Source: Oryzobacter telluris (GTDB lineage Bacteria > Actinomycetota > Actinomycetes > Actinomycetales > Dermatophilaceae). From it: 64,000 bases of DNA. Position 1 is the stretch's first letter; every line of letters begins with the position of its first letter. The notes under the pieces are model-generated. The model saw only the letters and a program-made list of their open reading frames with translations. It was not told the DNA's origin and searched no databases. Shown here in pieces: positions 15,131 to 24,305 of this stretch. The stretch covers positions 2,294,001-2,358,000 of the forward strand of contig NZ_CP170723.1 in assembly GCF_043099285.1 (NCBI RefSeq), written 5' to 3'. A program made the translations under genes and the position numbers.

Positions 15131-18100
15131 GGCTGCACCGCCTCGAGGTCGAGGCGTTCGGGCCGTTCGCGGGGAAGGTCGAGCTCGACCTCGACGCCCT
15201 GTCCGGCGCCGGGCTGTTCCTCGTCCACGGCCCCACCGGCGCGGGCAAGACCAGCCTGCTCGACGCCGTCTGCTTCGCCCTCTACGCCGACGTCCCGGGC
15301 GCGCGCAGCAAGCGCGGCCTGCGCAGCGACCACGCCGCCCCCGAGGCCGTGCCGTGCGTGCGCCTCGAGCTCACCGTCGGCGGGCGCCGGCTGCGCCTCG
15401 AGCGCTCCCCCGAGTTCCAGCGGCCCAAGAAGCGGGGCACCGGCTCGACCAAGGTCCAGGCGCGCGTCGTCCTCGAGGAGCGTCGCGGACGCACCTGGGT
15501 GGCGCTGAGCACGCGCAACGACGAGGTCGCCGACCTCGTCAAGGACGTCGTCGGCCTCGGGCTGGCCCAGTTCGCCCGGGTCGTCCTGCTCCCCCAGGGC
15601 GACTTCGCGGCGTTCCTGCGCGCCACGCCCGAGGAGCGCCGCGAGGTGCTCGAGCGGCTCTTCGACATCTCGGTGTTCGCCGACGTCGAGGCGTGGCTCG
15701 CCGAGACCCGCCGCACCAGCGGGTCGGCGCTCGACGCCGCGCGGCGCGAGCTGTCCGCCGACCTCGCACGGCTCGAGGACGCCCTCACGGGTGTCGCCGG
15801 CACGGTCGACGACGGCGCCGTGCCGGCCGATGACGACGCCGCGTCCCACGAGGTCGCCGGCGCCCTGTCGCAGGCGCCCGTGGCCACCGTCCCGGCGCGT
15901 CTCACCGAGATCGCCGAGGCCCTGGAGGTCCGGCTCACCACGGCCCTGGCCGACGTCGACGCCGCCGAGGGCGCCGACCGGCTCGCCCAGGAGGCCGTGC
16001 TGTCAGCCACCCGTCAGGCCGACCTCGCCCGTCGTGCCCAGCGGGCCCGCCTCACCCTCGCCGAGCTCGACGACGGCGAACCCGGGCACGCCTCCCGCGT
16101 CACCGCGCTCGAGGCCGCCACCCGCGCGGCCACGCTCGGCGGCCACCTGGCGGCGGTCCGCCGCGCGGCCACCGAGGTGGAGCAGGCTCGGGCCGTCGTG
16201 GGCCGGCGGACCGCCGCGCTCGCGGCCCGCGGCCTCCAGGCGACTCCCGACCGGGCCGCCGACCTCGCCGACCGGGTCCACGCCCTCGACGCCACGGTCA
16301 CGGTCCTGGAGTCCGCCACCCGCACGGCCCTCACCCTGCGGCAGCGGCTCGACGACGTCGTCACCCGCCGCCAGACCGCCGAGCACACCGTCACCGCGGC
16401 GTCCACGGCCCTGGATCAGGCCGCCCCGGAGGTCGAGCACCTCACCGCCGAGGTCCAGCGTCTCGCTGCAGCCGCCGAGCGGGTCCCCGGGCTCGAGCTC
16501 GCCCTGGCCGGCCACGAGGAGCGGCTGCGCACGCTCGCCGCCGTCGAGGCCGACCTCGCGGCGCACGACGCCCTGGCTCCCGACCTCGTGGCGCACCGCG
16601 ACGTCGTCCTCGCCGCCCAGAGCGTCCTGCTGACCCTGCGCCAGCGACGGCTCGACGGCATGGCCGCCGAGCTCGCCGCCGACCTCGACGACGGGGACGC
16701 CTGCCCGGTCTGCGGATCCGCAGAGCACCCGCACCCGGCGTCCACGGCGGGGCACGTCACCGCCGACGAGGTCGCGCGGGCCGAGGCCGACCTCGACGGC
16801 GCCCGGGAGGCCCTGGCCGTCATCGAGTCACGCGCCACGGCCCTGCTGTCGGCCGTCGAGACCCGCCGGTCGGCGCTGGGCGACGCCACCCGCGCCGACG
16901 TCGAGGCGGAGGTCGCCACGGCGGTCCTCACCCTGGCCGAGGCCGGCGCCGAGCGGGACCGCGCGCACGAGGCAGCGCTGCGTCTCGCCGACCTGCGCAC
17001 GCGCGTGTCCTCCCTGGCCACGGCCCGCGACCGCGCTGCTGCCGACACCGAGTCGCTGGCGCACCAGGCCGGGCAGCTGACCGCGGAGGCGGCCGACGTC
17101 ACGGCCGCACTCGCGGACGCGGTCAGCGCTCATTCCGAGTGCCCCTGCGGCACCGCCGATCCCGCCTCGCACACCGCCACGGCCACCGCCGTCGACGCCC
17201 TCGTGCGCGAGGTGGAGGTCGCGACCTCCGCCACGGCCAGGCACGACGCGGCCCACAACGCCTTGCTCACCGCGGTCGAGGAGGCCGGCTTCGCCGACCC
17301 CGCCGACGCCGCGTCGGCCGCACTGCCCGCCGCCGACCTCGAGCGCCTGCGCCGGGTGGTCGTCGCGCACGACGACGCCCGGGCCACCGCGCGGGCCGTC
17401 CTCGACGACCCCGAGGTCGTGGCCAGCCTCGACCAGCCACTCCCGGACGTCCCCGCCGCCGAGGCGACCGCCCGTGCGGCGCGCCAGGCGGTCGTGAGCG
17501 CCTCCACCCACCGGGAGGTCCTCACCCGCGCGGTGCGCGTGCTCGCCCGGCTGCGTCCCTCCCTCGAGCAGACCTGCGAGCGGGTCGCCGCGCTCGACGA
17601 GCGCCACGCACGGGTCCGCGACCTCGCCGACGTCGCCGGCGGCCTCGGCCCCGACAACACCCTGAAGATGCGGCTGACCTCGTTCGTCCTCGCCGCGCGC
17701 CTGGAGAAGGTCGCGGCCCTGGCCAACGAGCGACTCCAGGTGATGGGCGCCGGCCGCTACGTCCTCGAGCACTCGGACGAGCGCGCGGCCGGTGGCGCGA
17801 GGTCGGGCCTGGGGCTGCGCGTCCTCGACCAGTGGACCGGGCGCACCCGCGAGACCACCACCCTGTCCGGCGGCGAGTCGTTCATGGCCTCGCTCGCCCT
17901 CGCCCTCGGGCTCGCCGACGCGGTCAAGGAGGAGGCCGGCGGGCACGACCTCGCGACCTTGTTCGTCGACGAGGGGTTCGGCAGCCTCGACGACGACAGC
18001 CTCGAGGAGGTCCTCACCGTCCTCGACGGACTGCGGGAGGGCGGCCGCGCCGTCGGCGTCGTCAGCCACGTCGCCGACCTGCGGGCCCGCATCCCCCACC

Positions 18101-18177
18101 AGGTGGTCGTGCGCAAGGGCACCGACGGCAGCACGGTCGAGGTCCGCACCGCCGCCGGCACCCAGCACGTCGCCTGA
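15127..18177 (+). CDS. sbcC: Exonuclease subunit SbcC (Rad50-type ATPase)
   Basis: A 1016-residue SMC-like ATPase. Walker A GPTGAGKT is at residues 35-42, a Q-loop follows in LLPQGDFAAFL, and the zinc hook CPVCG (Cys526, Cys529) sits at the tip of long Ala/Glu/Arg-rich coiled coils (~200-500 and ~535-850). The C-terminal head has signature LSGGESFMAS and Walker B LFVDEGFGSLD. The zinc hook dimerises two SbcC molecules while the heads clamp SbcD and drive ATP-dependent end processing. It starts at GTG overlapping the sbcD stop. It is convergent with gcvP across 4 bp, with no room for a separate terminator. Confidence 0.95.
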   Translation: MRLHRLEVEAFGPFAGKVELDLDALSGAGLFLVHGPTGAGKTSLLDAVCFALYADVPGARSKRGLRSDHAAPEAVPCVRLELTVGGRRLRLERSPEFQRPKKRGTGSTKVQARVVLEERRGRTWVALSTRNDEVADLVKDVVGLGLAQFARVVLLPQGDFAAFLRATPEERREVLERLFDISVFADVEAWLAETRRTSGSALDAARRELSADLARLEDALTGVAGTVDDGAVPADDDAASHEVAGALSQAPVATVPARLTEIAEALEVRLTTALADVDAAEGADRLAQEAVLSATRQADLARRAQRARLTLAELDDGEPGHASRVTALEAATRAATLGGHLAAVRRAATEVEQARAVVGRRTAALAARGLQATPDRAADLADRVHALDATVTVLESATRTALTLRQRLDDVVTRRQTAEHTVTAASTALDQAAPEVEHLTAEVQRLAAAAERVPGLELALAGHEERLRTLAAVEADLAAHDALAPDLVAHRDVVLAAQSVLLTLRQRRLDGMAAELAADLDDGDACPVCGSAEHPHPASTAGHVTADEVARAEADLDGAREALAVIESRATALLSAVETRRSALGDATRADVEAEVATAVLTLAEAGAERDRAHEAALRLADLRTRVSSLATARDRAAADTESLAHQAGQLTAEAADVTAALADAVSAHSECPCGTADPASHTATATAVDALVREVEVATSATARHDAAHNALLTAVEEAGFADPADAASAALPAADLERLRRVVVAHDDARATARAVLDDPEVVASLDQPLPDVPAAEATARAARQAVVSASTHREVLTRAVRVLARLRPSLEQTCERVAALDERHARVRDLADVAGGLGPDNTLKMRLTSFVLAARLEKVAALANERLQVMGAGRYVLEHSDERAAGGARSGLGLRVLDQWTGRTRETTTLSGGESFMASLALALGLADAVKEEAGGHDLATLFVDEGFGSLDDDSLEEVLTVLDGLREGGRAVGVVSHVADLRARIPHQVVVRKGTDGSTVEVRTAAGTQHVA

Positions 18178-18181
18178 GGCG

Positions 18182-21064
18182 TCAGTCCTCGAAGGCCTCC
18201 GGCGAGGGGCACGAGCACACGAGGTGCCGGTCGCCGTACGCGCCGTCGATGCGGCGCACCGGCGGCCAGTACTTCGACGTCGGCTCCACGCCGTCGGGGA
18301 AGGCGGCGGTCATCCGGTCGTAGCCGACCGACCACTCGCCGGCCAGTGACTCGGCCGTGTGGGGTGCGCCGCGCAGGACGCTGTCGGCGGCCGACACCGC
18401 GCCCGAGCCGACCTCGTCGATCTCGCGGCGGATGGCGATCATCGCGTCGCAGAAGCGGTCGAGCTCCTCCTTGTCCTCGCTCTCGGTGGGCTCGACCATG
18501 AGGGTGCCGGCCACCGGGAAGGACATCGTCGGCGCGTGGAACCCGTAGTCGATGAGCCGCTTCGCGACATCGTCGACCGTCACGCCGGTCTCCTTGGTCA
18601 GGGGACGCAGGTCGAGGATGCACTCGTGGGCGACGAGGCCGTCGTGGCCGGAGTAGAGCACCGGGTAGTGCTCACGCAGCCGGGCCGCCACGTAGTTGGC
18701 GTTGAGCACGGCCACCTCGGTCGCGCGACGCAGCCCCGCCCCGCCCATCAGGCGGACGTAGGCCCACGAGATCGGCAGGATGCTGGCCGAGCCGTACGGC
18801 GCCGCCGACACCGGTCCGACGCCGGTCTCCGGGCCGGCGGCCGGGTCGAGCGGGTGGTTGGGCAGGAACGGCGCGAGGTGCTCGCGCACGCCGACCGGGC
18901 CCACCCCGGGGCCGCCGCCACCGTGCGGGATGCAGAACGTCTTGTGCAGGTTCAGGTGCGAGACGTCGGCACCGAACTTGCCCGGGCGGGCGACCCCGAC
19001 CAGGGCGTTGAGGTTCGCGCCGTCGACGTACACCTGGCCACCGGCGTCGTGGACCATCGCGCACAGGTCGGTGATGGTGTCCTCGAAGACGCCGTGCGTC
19101 GACGGGTAGGTGACCATGATCCCGGCGAGGTCGTCGCGGTGCTCCTCGACCTTGACCTTGAGGTCGTCCATGTCGACGTTGCCGGTGATCGGGTCGGTCT
19201 TGACGACGACGACCTTGAGCCCGGCCATCACCGCGCTCGCCGCGTTCGTACCGTGCGCGCTCGACGGGATGAGGCACACGCGCCGCTCCCCCTCGCCGCG
19301 CGAGCGGTGGTAGGCCGCGATGGCGAGCAGGCCGGCGAGCTCGCCCTGGGACCCGGCGTTCGGCTGGAGCGAGACGGCGTCGTAGCCGGTGATCTCGCAC
19401 AGCCAGCCGCTCAGCTCGTCGACGAGCCCGCGGATGCCCTCGGTCTGGTCGAGCGGGGCGAACGGGTGCGCCTCGGCGAACTCGGGCCAGGTGACCGCGA
19501 CCATCTCGGTGGTGGCGTTGAGCTTCATCGTGCACGAGCCGAGCGGGATCATGCCGCGGTCGAGCGCGAAGTCGCGGTCGGAGAGGCGGCGCAGGTAGCG
19601 CAGCATCGAGGTCTCGGAGTGGTGCGTCGCGAAGACCGGGTGGGTCAGGAAGTCGGACGTGCGGGTGACCGCCTCGGGCCACTCGGGGCGCGCCACCTCG
19701 ACGTCGCGGGTGACGGCCACGCCGAACGCCTTGCAGACCCGCTGGAGGTCGACGTGACCGGTGGTCTCGTCGACGCTCAGCTGCACGGTGTCGGCGTCGA
19801 CCTTCCACAGGTTCACGCCGGCCGCGAGGGCCTGGGCCACGACGTCGTCGGCCCGCCCGGGGACGCGCGCCCTCAGGGTGTCGAAGTACGCGCCCTCGAC
19901 GAGCTCGACCCCGCCCTCGCGCAGCGCACCGGCCAGGGCGGTGGCGTGGGCGTGCACACCGAGCGCGATCGCCCTGAGCCCGGCCGGCCCGTGGTAGACC
20001 GCGTACATGCTCGCCATGACGGCGAGGAGCACCTGGGCGGTGCAGATGTTGGAGGTCGCCTTCTCTCGACGGATGTGCTGCTCGCGGGTCTGCAGCGCGA
20101 GCCGGTAGGCGGGGGCGCCCACGACGTCGAGGGAGACGCCGACGAGGCGGCCGGGCATGGTGCGCTCGAGCCCCTGGCGCACGCTCATGTACCCGGCGTG
20201 CGGGCCGCCGAAGCCGACGGGGACCCCGAACCGCTGGGTGGTGCCGATGGCGACGTCGGCGCCCCACTCCCCCGGCGGCGTGGCCAGGGTGAGGGCGAGC
20301 AGGTCGGCTGCGGCCGTGACGAGCGCCCCGGCCTCGTGGGCGGCGTCGGTGAGGGCGCGCCAGTCGTGGAGGCGGCCGTCCATCGCCGGGTACTGGACGA
20401 CGACGCCGAAGACGTCGGCGCCACCGGCGGCGCCGCGCAGCTCGTCGGCGGAGGAGACGCCCGTGAGGTCGGCCTCGACCACCGGGATGCCCAGCGGCAC
20501 GGCGCGGGTCCGGATGACGGCGAGGGTCTGCGGGAAGACCTCGGTGTCGACGACGAGGACGGCCTCGGCGGACGCCTTGGACGAGCGACGCATCAGGGTC
20601 ATCGCCTCGGCGGCCGCGGTGGCCTCGTCGAGGAGGGAGGCCCCGGAGATCGGCAGGCCGGTGAGGTCGGAGACGACGGTCTGGAAGTTGAGCAGGGCCT
20701 CGAGGCGACCTTGGGAGATCTCGGGCTGGTACGGCGTGTAGGCCGTGTACCAGGCGGGGTTCTCCAGGACGTTGCGCTGGACGACGGCGGGCACGAGGGT
20801 GCCGTAGTAGCCGAGCCCGATCATCGAGGTCACCCGGCGGTTGCGGGCCGCGACCTGGCGCAGCTCGGCGAGGACCGCCGCCTCGGAGGCGGCCGGCTCG
20901 ATGTCGAGGGCCTCGGCCCCGCGGATCCCGCCGGGAACCGCGGTGTCGATGAGGTCGTCGAGGGACGAGCGCCCGACGACGCGCAGCATCTGCTCGACGT
21001 CGTCCTCACGGGGGCCGATGTGACGGCTCGCGAAGGCGGGCAGGGCGGTGGGGGGCGTGCTCAC
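18182..21064 (-). CDS. gcvP: Glycine dehydrogenase (decarboxylating), P protein
   Basis: A 960-residue single-chain P protein of the glycine cleavage system, which decarboxylates glycine with PLP and transfers aminomethyl to lipoyl-H protein. The two homologous halves are fused, as in E. coli. The catalytic Lys is in NLHKTFCIPHGGGGPG, GSCTMKLNATTEM is the conserved tail of the second half, and ASLLDEATAAAEAM lies in the first. GTG 21064 (MSTPPTALP) is chosen because GAGGAG lies ~6 nt upstream; a GTG 15 codons earlier lacks one. A glycine riboswitch lies in the 5' UTR. gcvH is ~3 kb upstream on the same strand; gcvT is not in the window. Confidence 0.96.
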   Translation of the reverse strand: MSTPPTALPAFASRHIGPREDDVEQMLRVVGRSSLDDLIDTAVPGGIRGAEALDIEPAASEAAVLAELRQVAARNRRVTSMIGLGYYGTLVPAVVQRNVLENPAWYTAYTPYQPEISQGRLEALLNFQTVVSDLTGLPISGASLLDEATAAAEAMTLMRRSSKASAEAVLVVDTEVFPQTLAVIRTRAVPLGIPVVEADLTGVSSADELRGAAGGADVFGVVVQYPAMDGRLHDWRALTDAAHEAGALVTAAADLLALTLATPPGEWGADVAIGTTQRFGVPVGFGGPHAGYMSVRQGLERTMPGRLVGVSLDVVGAPAYRLALQTREQHIRREKATSNICTAQVLLAVMASMYAVYHGPAGLRAIALGVHAHATALAGALREGGVELVEGAYFDTLRARVPGRADDVVAQALAAGVNLWKVDADTVQLSVDETTGHVDLQRVCKAFGVAVTRDVEVARPEWPEAVTRTSDFLTHPVFATHHSETSMLRYLRRLSDRDFALDRGMIPLGSCTMKLNATTEMVAVTWPEFAEAHPFAPLDQTEGIRGLVDELSGWLCEITGYDAVSLQPNAGSQGELAGLLAIAAYHRSRGEGERRVCLIPSSAHGTNAASAVMAGLKVVVVKTDPITGNVDMDDLKVKVEEHRDDLAGIMVTYPSTHGVFEDTITDLCAMVHDAGGQVYVDGANLNALVGVARPGKFGADVSHLNLHKTFCIPHGGGGPGVGPVGVREHLAPFLPNHPLDPAAGPETGVGPVSAAPYGSASILPISWAYVRLMGGAGLRRATEVAVLNANYVAARLREHYPVLYSGHDGLVAHECILDLRPLTKETGVTVDDVAKRLIDYGFHAPTMSFPVAGTLMVEPTESEDKEELDRFCDAMIAIRREIDEVGSGAVSAADSVLRGAPHTAESLAGEWSVGYDRMTAAFPDGVEPTSKYWPPVRRIDGAYGDRHLVCSCPSPEAFED

Positions 21065-21129
21065 GAGACTCCTCGGGGACGACGGTGCGAACGTCTCCCC
21101 CTCTGTCACACCGGGGTGCGGTGCTCCAC

Positions 21130-21230
21130 AGGTGCCTGGTCCGTGCAGTCCTTTGCGCCTGAGAGGTTCCGGGGAGGTTTGCCCCTTCGGCGCCCCGGCG
21201 ACCTGCGCCGGGGACTCTCCCGCACGGTGT
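21130..21230 (-). promoter_or_regulatory. Glycine riboswitch (single aptamer) upstream of gcvP
   Basis: The minus strand carries the glycine aptamer hallmarks in order: GUGCGGGAGAGU (~21224-21213), a GC stem, GGCGCCGAAGGGGCAA (~21193-21178), ACCTCTCAGGCGCAAAGGACTG (ending ~21146; the conserved block is CUCUCAGGCNNAAAGGAC) and a closing stem. Only one aptamer is seen. The -10 box TAGATT lies just upstream (21250-21245), so the aptamer sits almost at the 5' end of the mRNA. About 80 nt separate it from the GAGGAG of gcvP, with no obvious intrinsic terminator, so translational control is the likelier mechanism. Glycine binding should switch gcvP on. Confidence 0.95.
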
Positions 21231-21244
21231 GAGCGGCAGGGTCG

Positions 21245-21250
21245 AATCTA
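21245..21250 (-). promoter_or_regulatory. -10 box of the gcvP transcript
   Basis: TAGATT on the minus strand (21250-21245), about 7 nt upstream of the predicted transcript start at ~21238 and immediately before the riboswitch. Predicted from sequence only. Confidence 0.5.
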
Positions 21251-21326
21251 CCACCGGCGCGGCGTCGAGACCGTCCGGGAGACCACCACGGACCACCCGG
21301 CGTGGCGGGTGGGTCAGGTGCGTCGG

Positions 21327-21911
<585 letters not shown>

Positions 21912-21941
21912 GCCTACCTCCTCGACTCGCCGTGTCAGGCG

Positions 21942-21975
21942 ACTGTACGCCTCCAAATGACACCGACGTCACTTG
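21942..21975 (-). promoter_or_regulatory. Candidate MerR-type promoter/operator
   Basis: On the minus strand TACAGT (21947-21942) is preceded by a -35-like GTGACG with a 19-bp spacer. The inverted repeat CAAATGAC-ACCGAC-GTCACTTG (21954-21975, 7 of 8 arm positions matching) spans the upstream half of the spacer and the -35. MerR activators typically bind such a dyad between overlong-spaced boxes and twist the DNA. Confidence 0.5.
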
Positions 21976-22080
21976 TTCGCCACTGGTGTGACAGGTGTGA
22001 CGGTAGGGGCGGGTGTGACTCGGGTCAACGACCCTCGACCCTCCACGCTCACCGGCGTGTCGCGGATCGACCCCGCAGGG

Positions 22081-22578
22081 TCAGGGACCGGTCTCGGTCT
22101 CCGTGTCGAAGTCGTCCGCGGAGACCTGGTCGAGAAACTCCTTGAACTTCTCGACCTCGTCGTCCTCGGTCTCGTTCATCTCCACGCCGGCCTCGTCGAG
22201 GAGCGACTCCTCGGCGACGATCTCGGCGCCTGCGCGCAGCGCCAGGGCGATGGCGTCCGACGAGCGCGACTCGATGTCGGTGCCGCCCGCCTCGGCCCCG
22301 CCGTCGAGGTCGAGCATCGCGTGGAAGACGCCGTCCTTGAGCGCGACGATCCGCACGCGGGTGAGCTCGTGGCCGAGCTCGTCGATGACGTTGCGCAGGA
22401 GGTCGTGGGTGAGCGGCCGCGGCGGCACGACGCCCTGCTGGGCGTAGGCGATGGCGGTGGCCTCGGCGGCCCCGATCCAGATCGGCAGATAGCGGTCACC
22501 GTCGCGCTCGCGCAGCAGCACGATCGGCTGGTTGGTCGGCATCTCGACCCGCACACCGAGCACGTCCAGGACCTTCAC
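22081..22578 (-). CDS. DUF151 bifunctional nuclease-domain protein
   Basis: A 165-residue protein starting VKVLDVLGVRVEMPTNQPIVLL, the typical start of DUF151 (bifunctional nuclease, BFN) domains, and containing RDGDRYLPIWIGAAEATAIA, the core family block. The last ~25 residues are a very acidic tail. Homologs degrade RNA and DNA in vitro; the bacterial role is unresolved. GTG 22578 has GGTGAGGGG immediately upstream. It lies between ftsR and the second MerR gene, as in mycobacteria (Rv1829), and the 4-bp gap to ftsR indicates an operon. Cytosolic. Confidence 0.9.
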   Translation of the reverse strand: MKVLDVLGVRVEMPTNQPIVLLRERDGDRYLPIWIGAAEATAIAYAQQGVVPPRPLTHDLLRNVIDELGHELTRVRIVALKDGVFHAMLDLDGGAEAGGTDIESRSSDAIALALRAGAEIVAEESLLDEAGVEMNETEDDEVEKFKEFLDQVSADDFDTETETGP

Positions 22579-22582
22579 CCCC

Positions 22583-23296
22583 TCACCGTACCTCTCCACC
22601 CTGAGCGAGTCCCGCACGCACCAGCGCCGCGTGGAGGGACAGGCACAGGTGGGCCACCTCGGCGGCGTGCCGAGCCCCGTCGGCACCCCGGCGCGACCCC
22701 ACCGCCTGCTCGACGAGACCGACCTCCCGGTCTGCGGCAGTACGGAACTGGCGCAGGTGGCGCGCCTCGATGCCGTACGCCGCCAGGCCCGCCGCGGCGC
22801 GTGCGACCCGCAGGTCGGCCTCGCCGTGGAGGCCGTCGGGACCGGGCCGCAGCAGCCCGTGCGCGACCAGGTCGGCGACCACCGCGGCGTCCATCCCGCT
22901 GGCGGTGGCGAGCTCGGCGGCGGTGAGGCGCAGGGCGCGCGCCGCCCCCTCCAGCTCGGCCGGCGTCGGCACCGCGGGGTCGGGGGCGGGCTCCGGAGGA
23001 CGGGGGCGCAGGTCGGCGCCGTCGCCGGGGGTCAGCCCGCGGTCGAGGGCGTCGAGGTTGTCGCGGATGACCTTCAGCGGCCAGAAGAGGTCGCGCTGGG
23101 CGCGCAGGACGTACCGCACCCGCTCCACGTCATCGGCGGAGAACTGGCGGTAGCCCGACCCGGTGCGGGTGGGCGTGACCAGGCCCTCGGCCTCGAGGAA
23201 GCGGACCTTGGAGATGGAGACGTCCGGGAACTCATCGCGCAGGGAACGCACGACGGCACCGACGGTGAGCGGGCGGCTCGCCGCCTCCCTCGGCAT
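22583..23296 (-). CDS. ftsR: MerR-type regulator FtsR
   Basis: A 237-residue MerR-like protein with winged helix LTVGAVVRSLRDEFPDVSISKVRFLEAEGL (near residues 10-40) and SGYRQFSADDVERVRYVL. The remainder is a helical effector region with Pro-rich linker (~97-112), longer than in classical MerR proteins. This matches the corynebacterial FtsR / mycobacterial Rv1828 group, which activates ftsZ and links to cell division. Gene order next to garA and gcvH supports that identification. It lies 8 bp from garA and 4 bp from the DUF151 gene, so it is co-transcribed. Confidence 0.85.
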   Translation of the reverse strand: MPREAASRPLTVGAVVRSLRDEFPDVSISKVRFLEAEGLVTPTRTGSGYRQFSADDVERVRYVLRAQRDLFWPLKVIRDNLDALDRGLTPGDGADLRPRPPEPAPDPAVPTPAELEGAARALRLTAAELATASGMDAAVVADLVAHGLLRPGPDGLHGEADLRVARAAAGLAAYGIEARHLRQFRTAADREVGLVEQAVGSRRGADGARHAAEVAHLCLSLHAALVRAGLAQGGEVR

Positions 23297-23304
23297 CGCA
23301 GCGG

Positions 23305-23751
23305 TCAGGTCTGGCTGGCGTAGAAGACGAGCCGGAACTTGCCGATCTGGACCTCGTCGCCGGTCTTGAGGTGCGCCTCGTCGACGAGCTCGCGGTTGAC
23401 GTAGGTGCCGTTGAGCGACCCGACGTCGCGGACGACGAAGCCACCGCCGGCGCGGGTGAAGACCGCGTGCTTGCGCGACACGGTGACGTCGTCGAGGAAG
23501 ATGTCGCTGTCGGGGTGGCGCCCCGACATCACCTCGTCGTCGTCGAGGAGGAAGCGGGCGCCCGTGTTGGGACCACGCAGGACGACGAGGAGGGCGGTGC
23601 CGGAGCGAAGCGCCTCGACGGTGGCGAGGTCGGCCTTGGTGAGGACGTGGTCGGTCTCGGAGACCTGCTCGACCGTCTCGGCGCCCCGCACGGCCTGCAA
23701 CCGCATCGTCGTCGGCTCGGGGACCTGGCGGCCCTCGCGCTCGTCACTCAT
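23305..23751 (-). CDS. garA: FHA-domain regulator GarA
   Basis: A 148-residue protein with an N-terminal flexible tail (1-~45) and one FHA domain: GPNTGARFLLD, GRHPDSDIFLDD, VSRKHA and VGSLNGTYVN, the phosphothreonine-binding loops, followed by GDEVQIGKFRLVF. It matches mycobacterial GarA, which in its unphosphorylated form inhibits 2-oxoglutarate dehydrogenase and glutamate dehydrogenase and is switched off by Ser/Thr kinases. The canonical ETTS phosphorylation motif is absent; the only N-terminal TT is T14-T15 in PEPTTMRL. ATG 23751 has GAGGT upstream. It lies in the gcvH-garA-ftsR operon. Confidence 0.88.
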   Translation of the reverse strand: MSDEREGRQVPEPTTMRLQAVRGAETVEQVSETDHVLTKADLATVEALRSGTALLVVLRGPNTGARFLLDDDEVMSGRHPDSDIFLDDVTVSRKHAVFTRAGGGFVVRDVGSLNGTYVNRELVDEAHLKTGDEVQIGKFRLVFYASQT

Positions 23752-23776
23752 GTCGACCTCAGTCTTCCGTCGTCGG

Positions 23777-23810
23777 GTCCCGGGGAGTGTCACGTCCCGG
23801 GGAGTGTCAC
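23777..23810 (-). repeat. Perfect 17-bp tandem repeat in the garA leader
   Basis: GTCCCGGGGAGTGTCAC occurs twice head to tail (23777-23793 and 23794-23810). TACTGT (23816-23811, minus strand) just upstream looks like a -10 box, so the duplication would lie in the first ~30 nt of the transcript. Confidence 0.6.
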
Positions 23811-23883
23811 ACAGTAGATCACCCCGCGGGTCTTGCCCACCTCTTGGGGGACCGGGTGGACGGCGGCCGGACGGCGGGCGTCG

Positions 23884-24270
23884 TCAGGAGAGCTGGGCGG
23901 TGTACCCGTCGACGTCGAGCAGGGCCTCGACGTCCGCGGCGTCGGTGGGGCGCAGCTCGTACATCCAGCCCTCGCCGTACGGGTCGGTGTTGACGAGCTC
24001 GGGGGTGGCGTCGAGCGCGGGGTTGACCGAGGTGATCTCGCCGGTGACCGGGGCGTAGAGGTCGCTCACCGACTTGGTCGACTCGACCTCACCGCAGGTG
24101 TCGCCCGCCGTGACCGCGTCGCCGATGGCCGGGAGGCTGACGTACACGACGTCGCCGAGCGCCTCCTGGGCGAACGACGTGATGCCGATCCGCACGACGT
24201 CTCCCTCGGTGCGCACCCACTCGTGCTCGGCGGTGTAGCGCAGGCCGGCGGGGTACTCGAGGTCGCTCAT
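23884..24270 (-). CDS. gcvH: Glycine cleavage system H protein
   Basis: A 128-residue lipoyl-carrier protein. The lipoylated Lys66 sits in VESTKSVSDLYAPV, the conserved hairpin turn. The open reading frame begins MSDLEYPAGLRYTAEHEWVR, matching the family start, and ends DGYTAQLS. It shuttles the aminomethyl group between the P protein and the T protein. GGAGAG lies upstream of ATG 24270. It is placed upstream of garA, ftsR, the DUF151 gene and MerR, and separated by ~3 kb from its partner gcvP. Confidence 0.96.
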   Translation of the reverse strand: MSDLEYPAGLRYTAEHEWVRTEGDVVRIGITSFAQEALGDVVYVSLPAIGDAVTAGDTCGEVESTKSVSDLYAPVTGEITSVNPALDATPELVNTDPYGEGWMYELRPTDAADVEALLDVDGYTAQLS

Positions 24271-24305
24271 GTCTCTCCTTGGTGGGGGGCGGTGCGAAGC
24301 GTGGG

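Noticed and set aside
18359..21232. A very long open frame (957 codons) on the plus strand opposite gcvP
   Set aside because: It is the antisense of a well-conserved P protein; its translation is low-complexity Arg/Asp/Val/Gly-rich, typical of shadow frames in GC-rich DNA.
21100..21250. A tandem (double) glycine riboswitch
   Set aside because: Only one copy of each conserved aptamer block could be found between the -10 box and gcvP.
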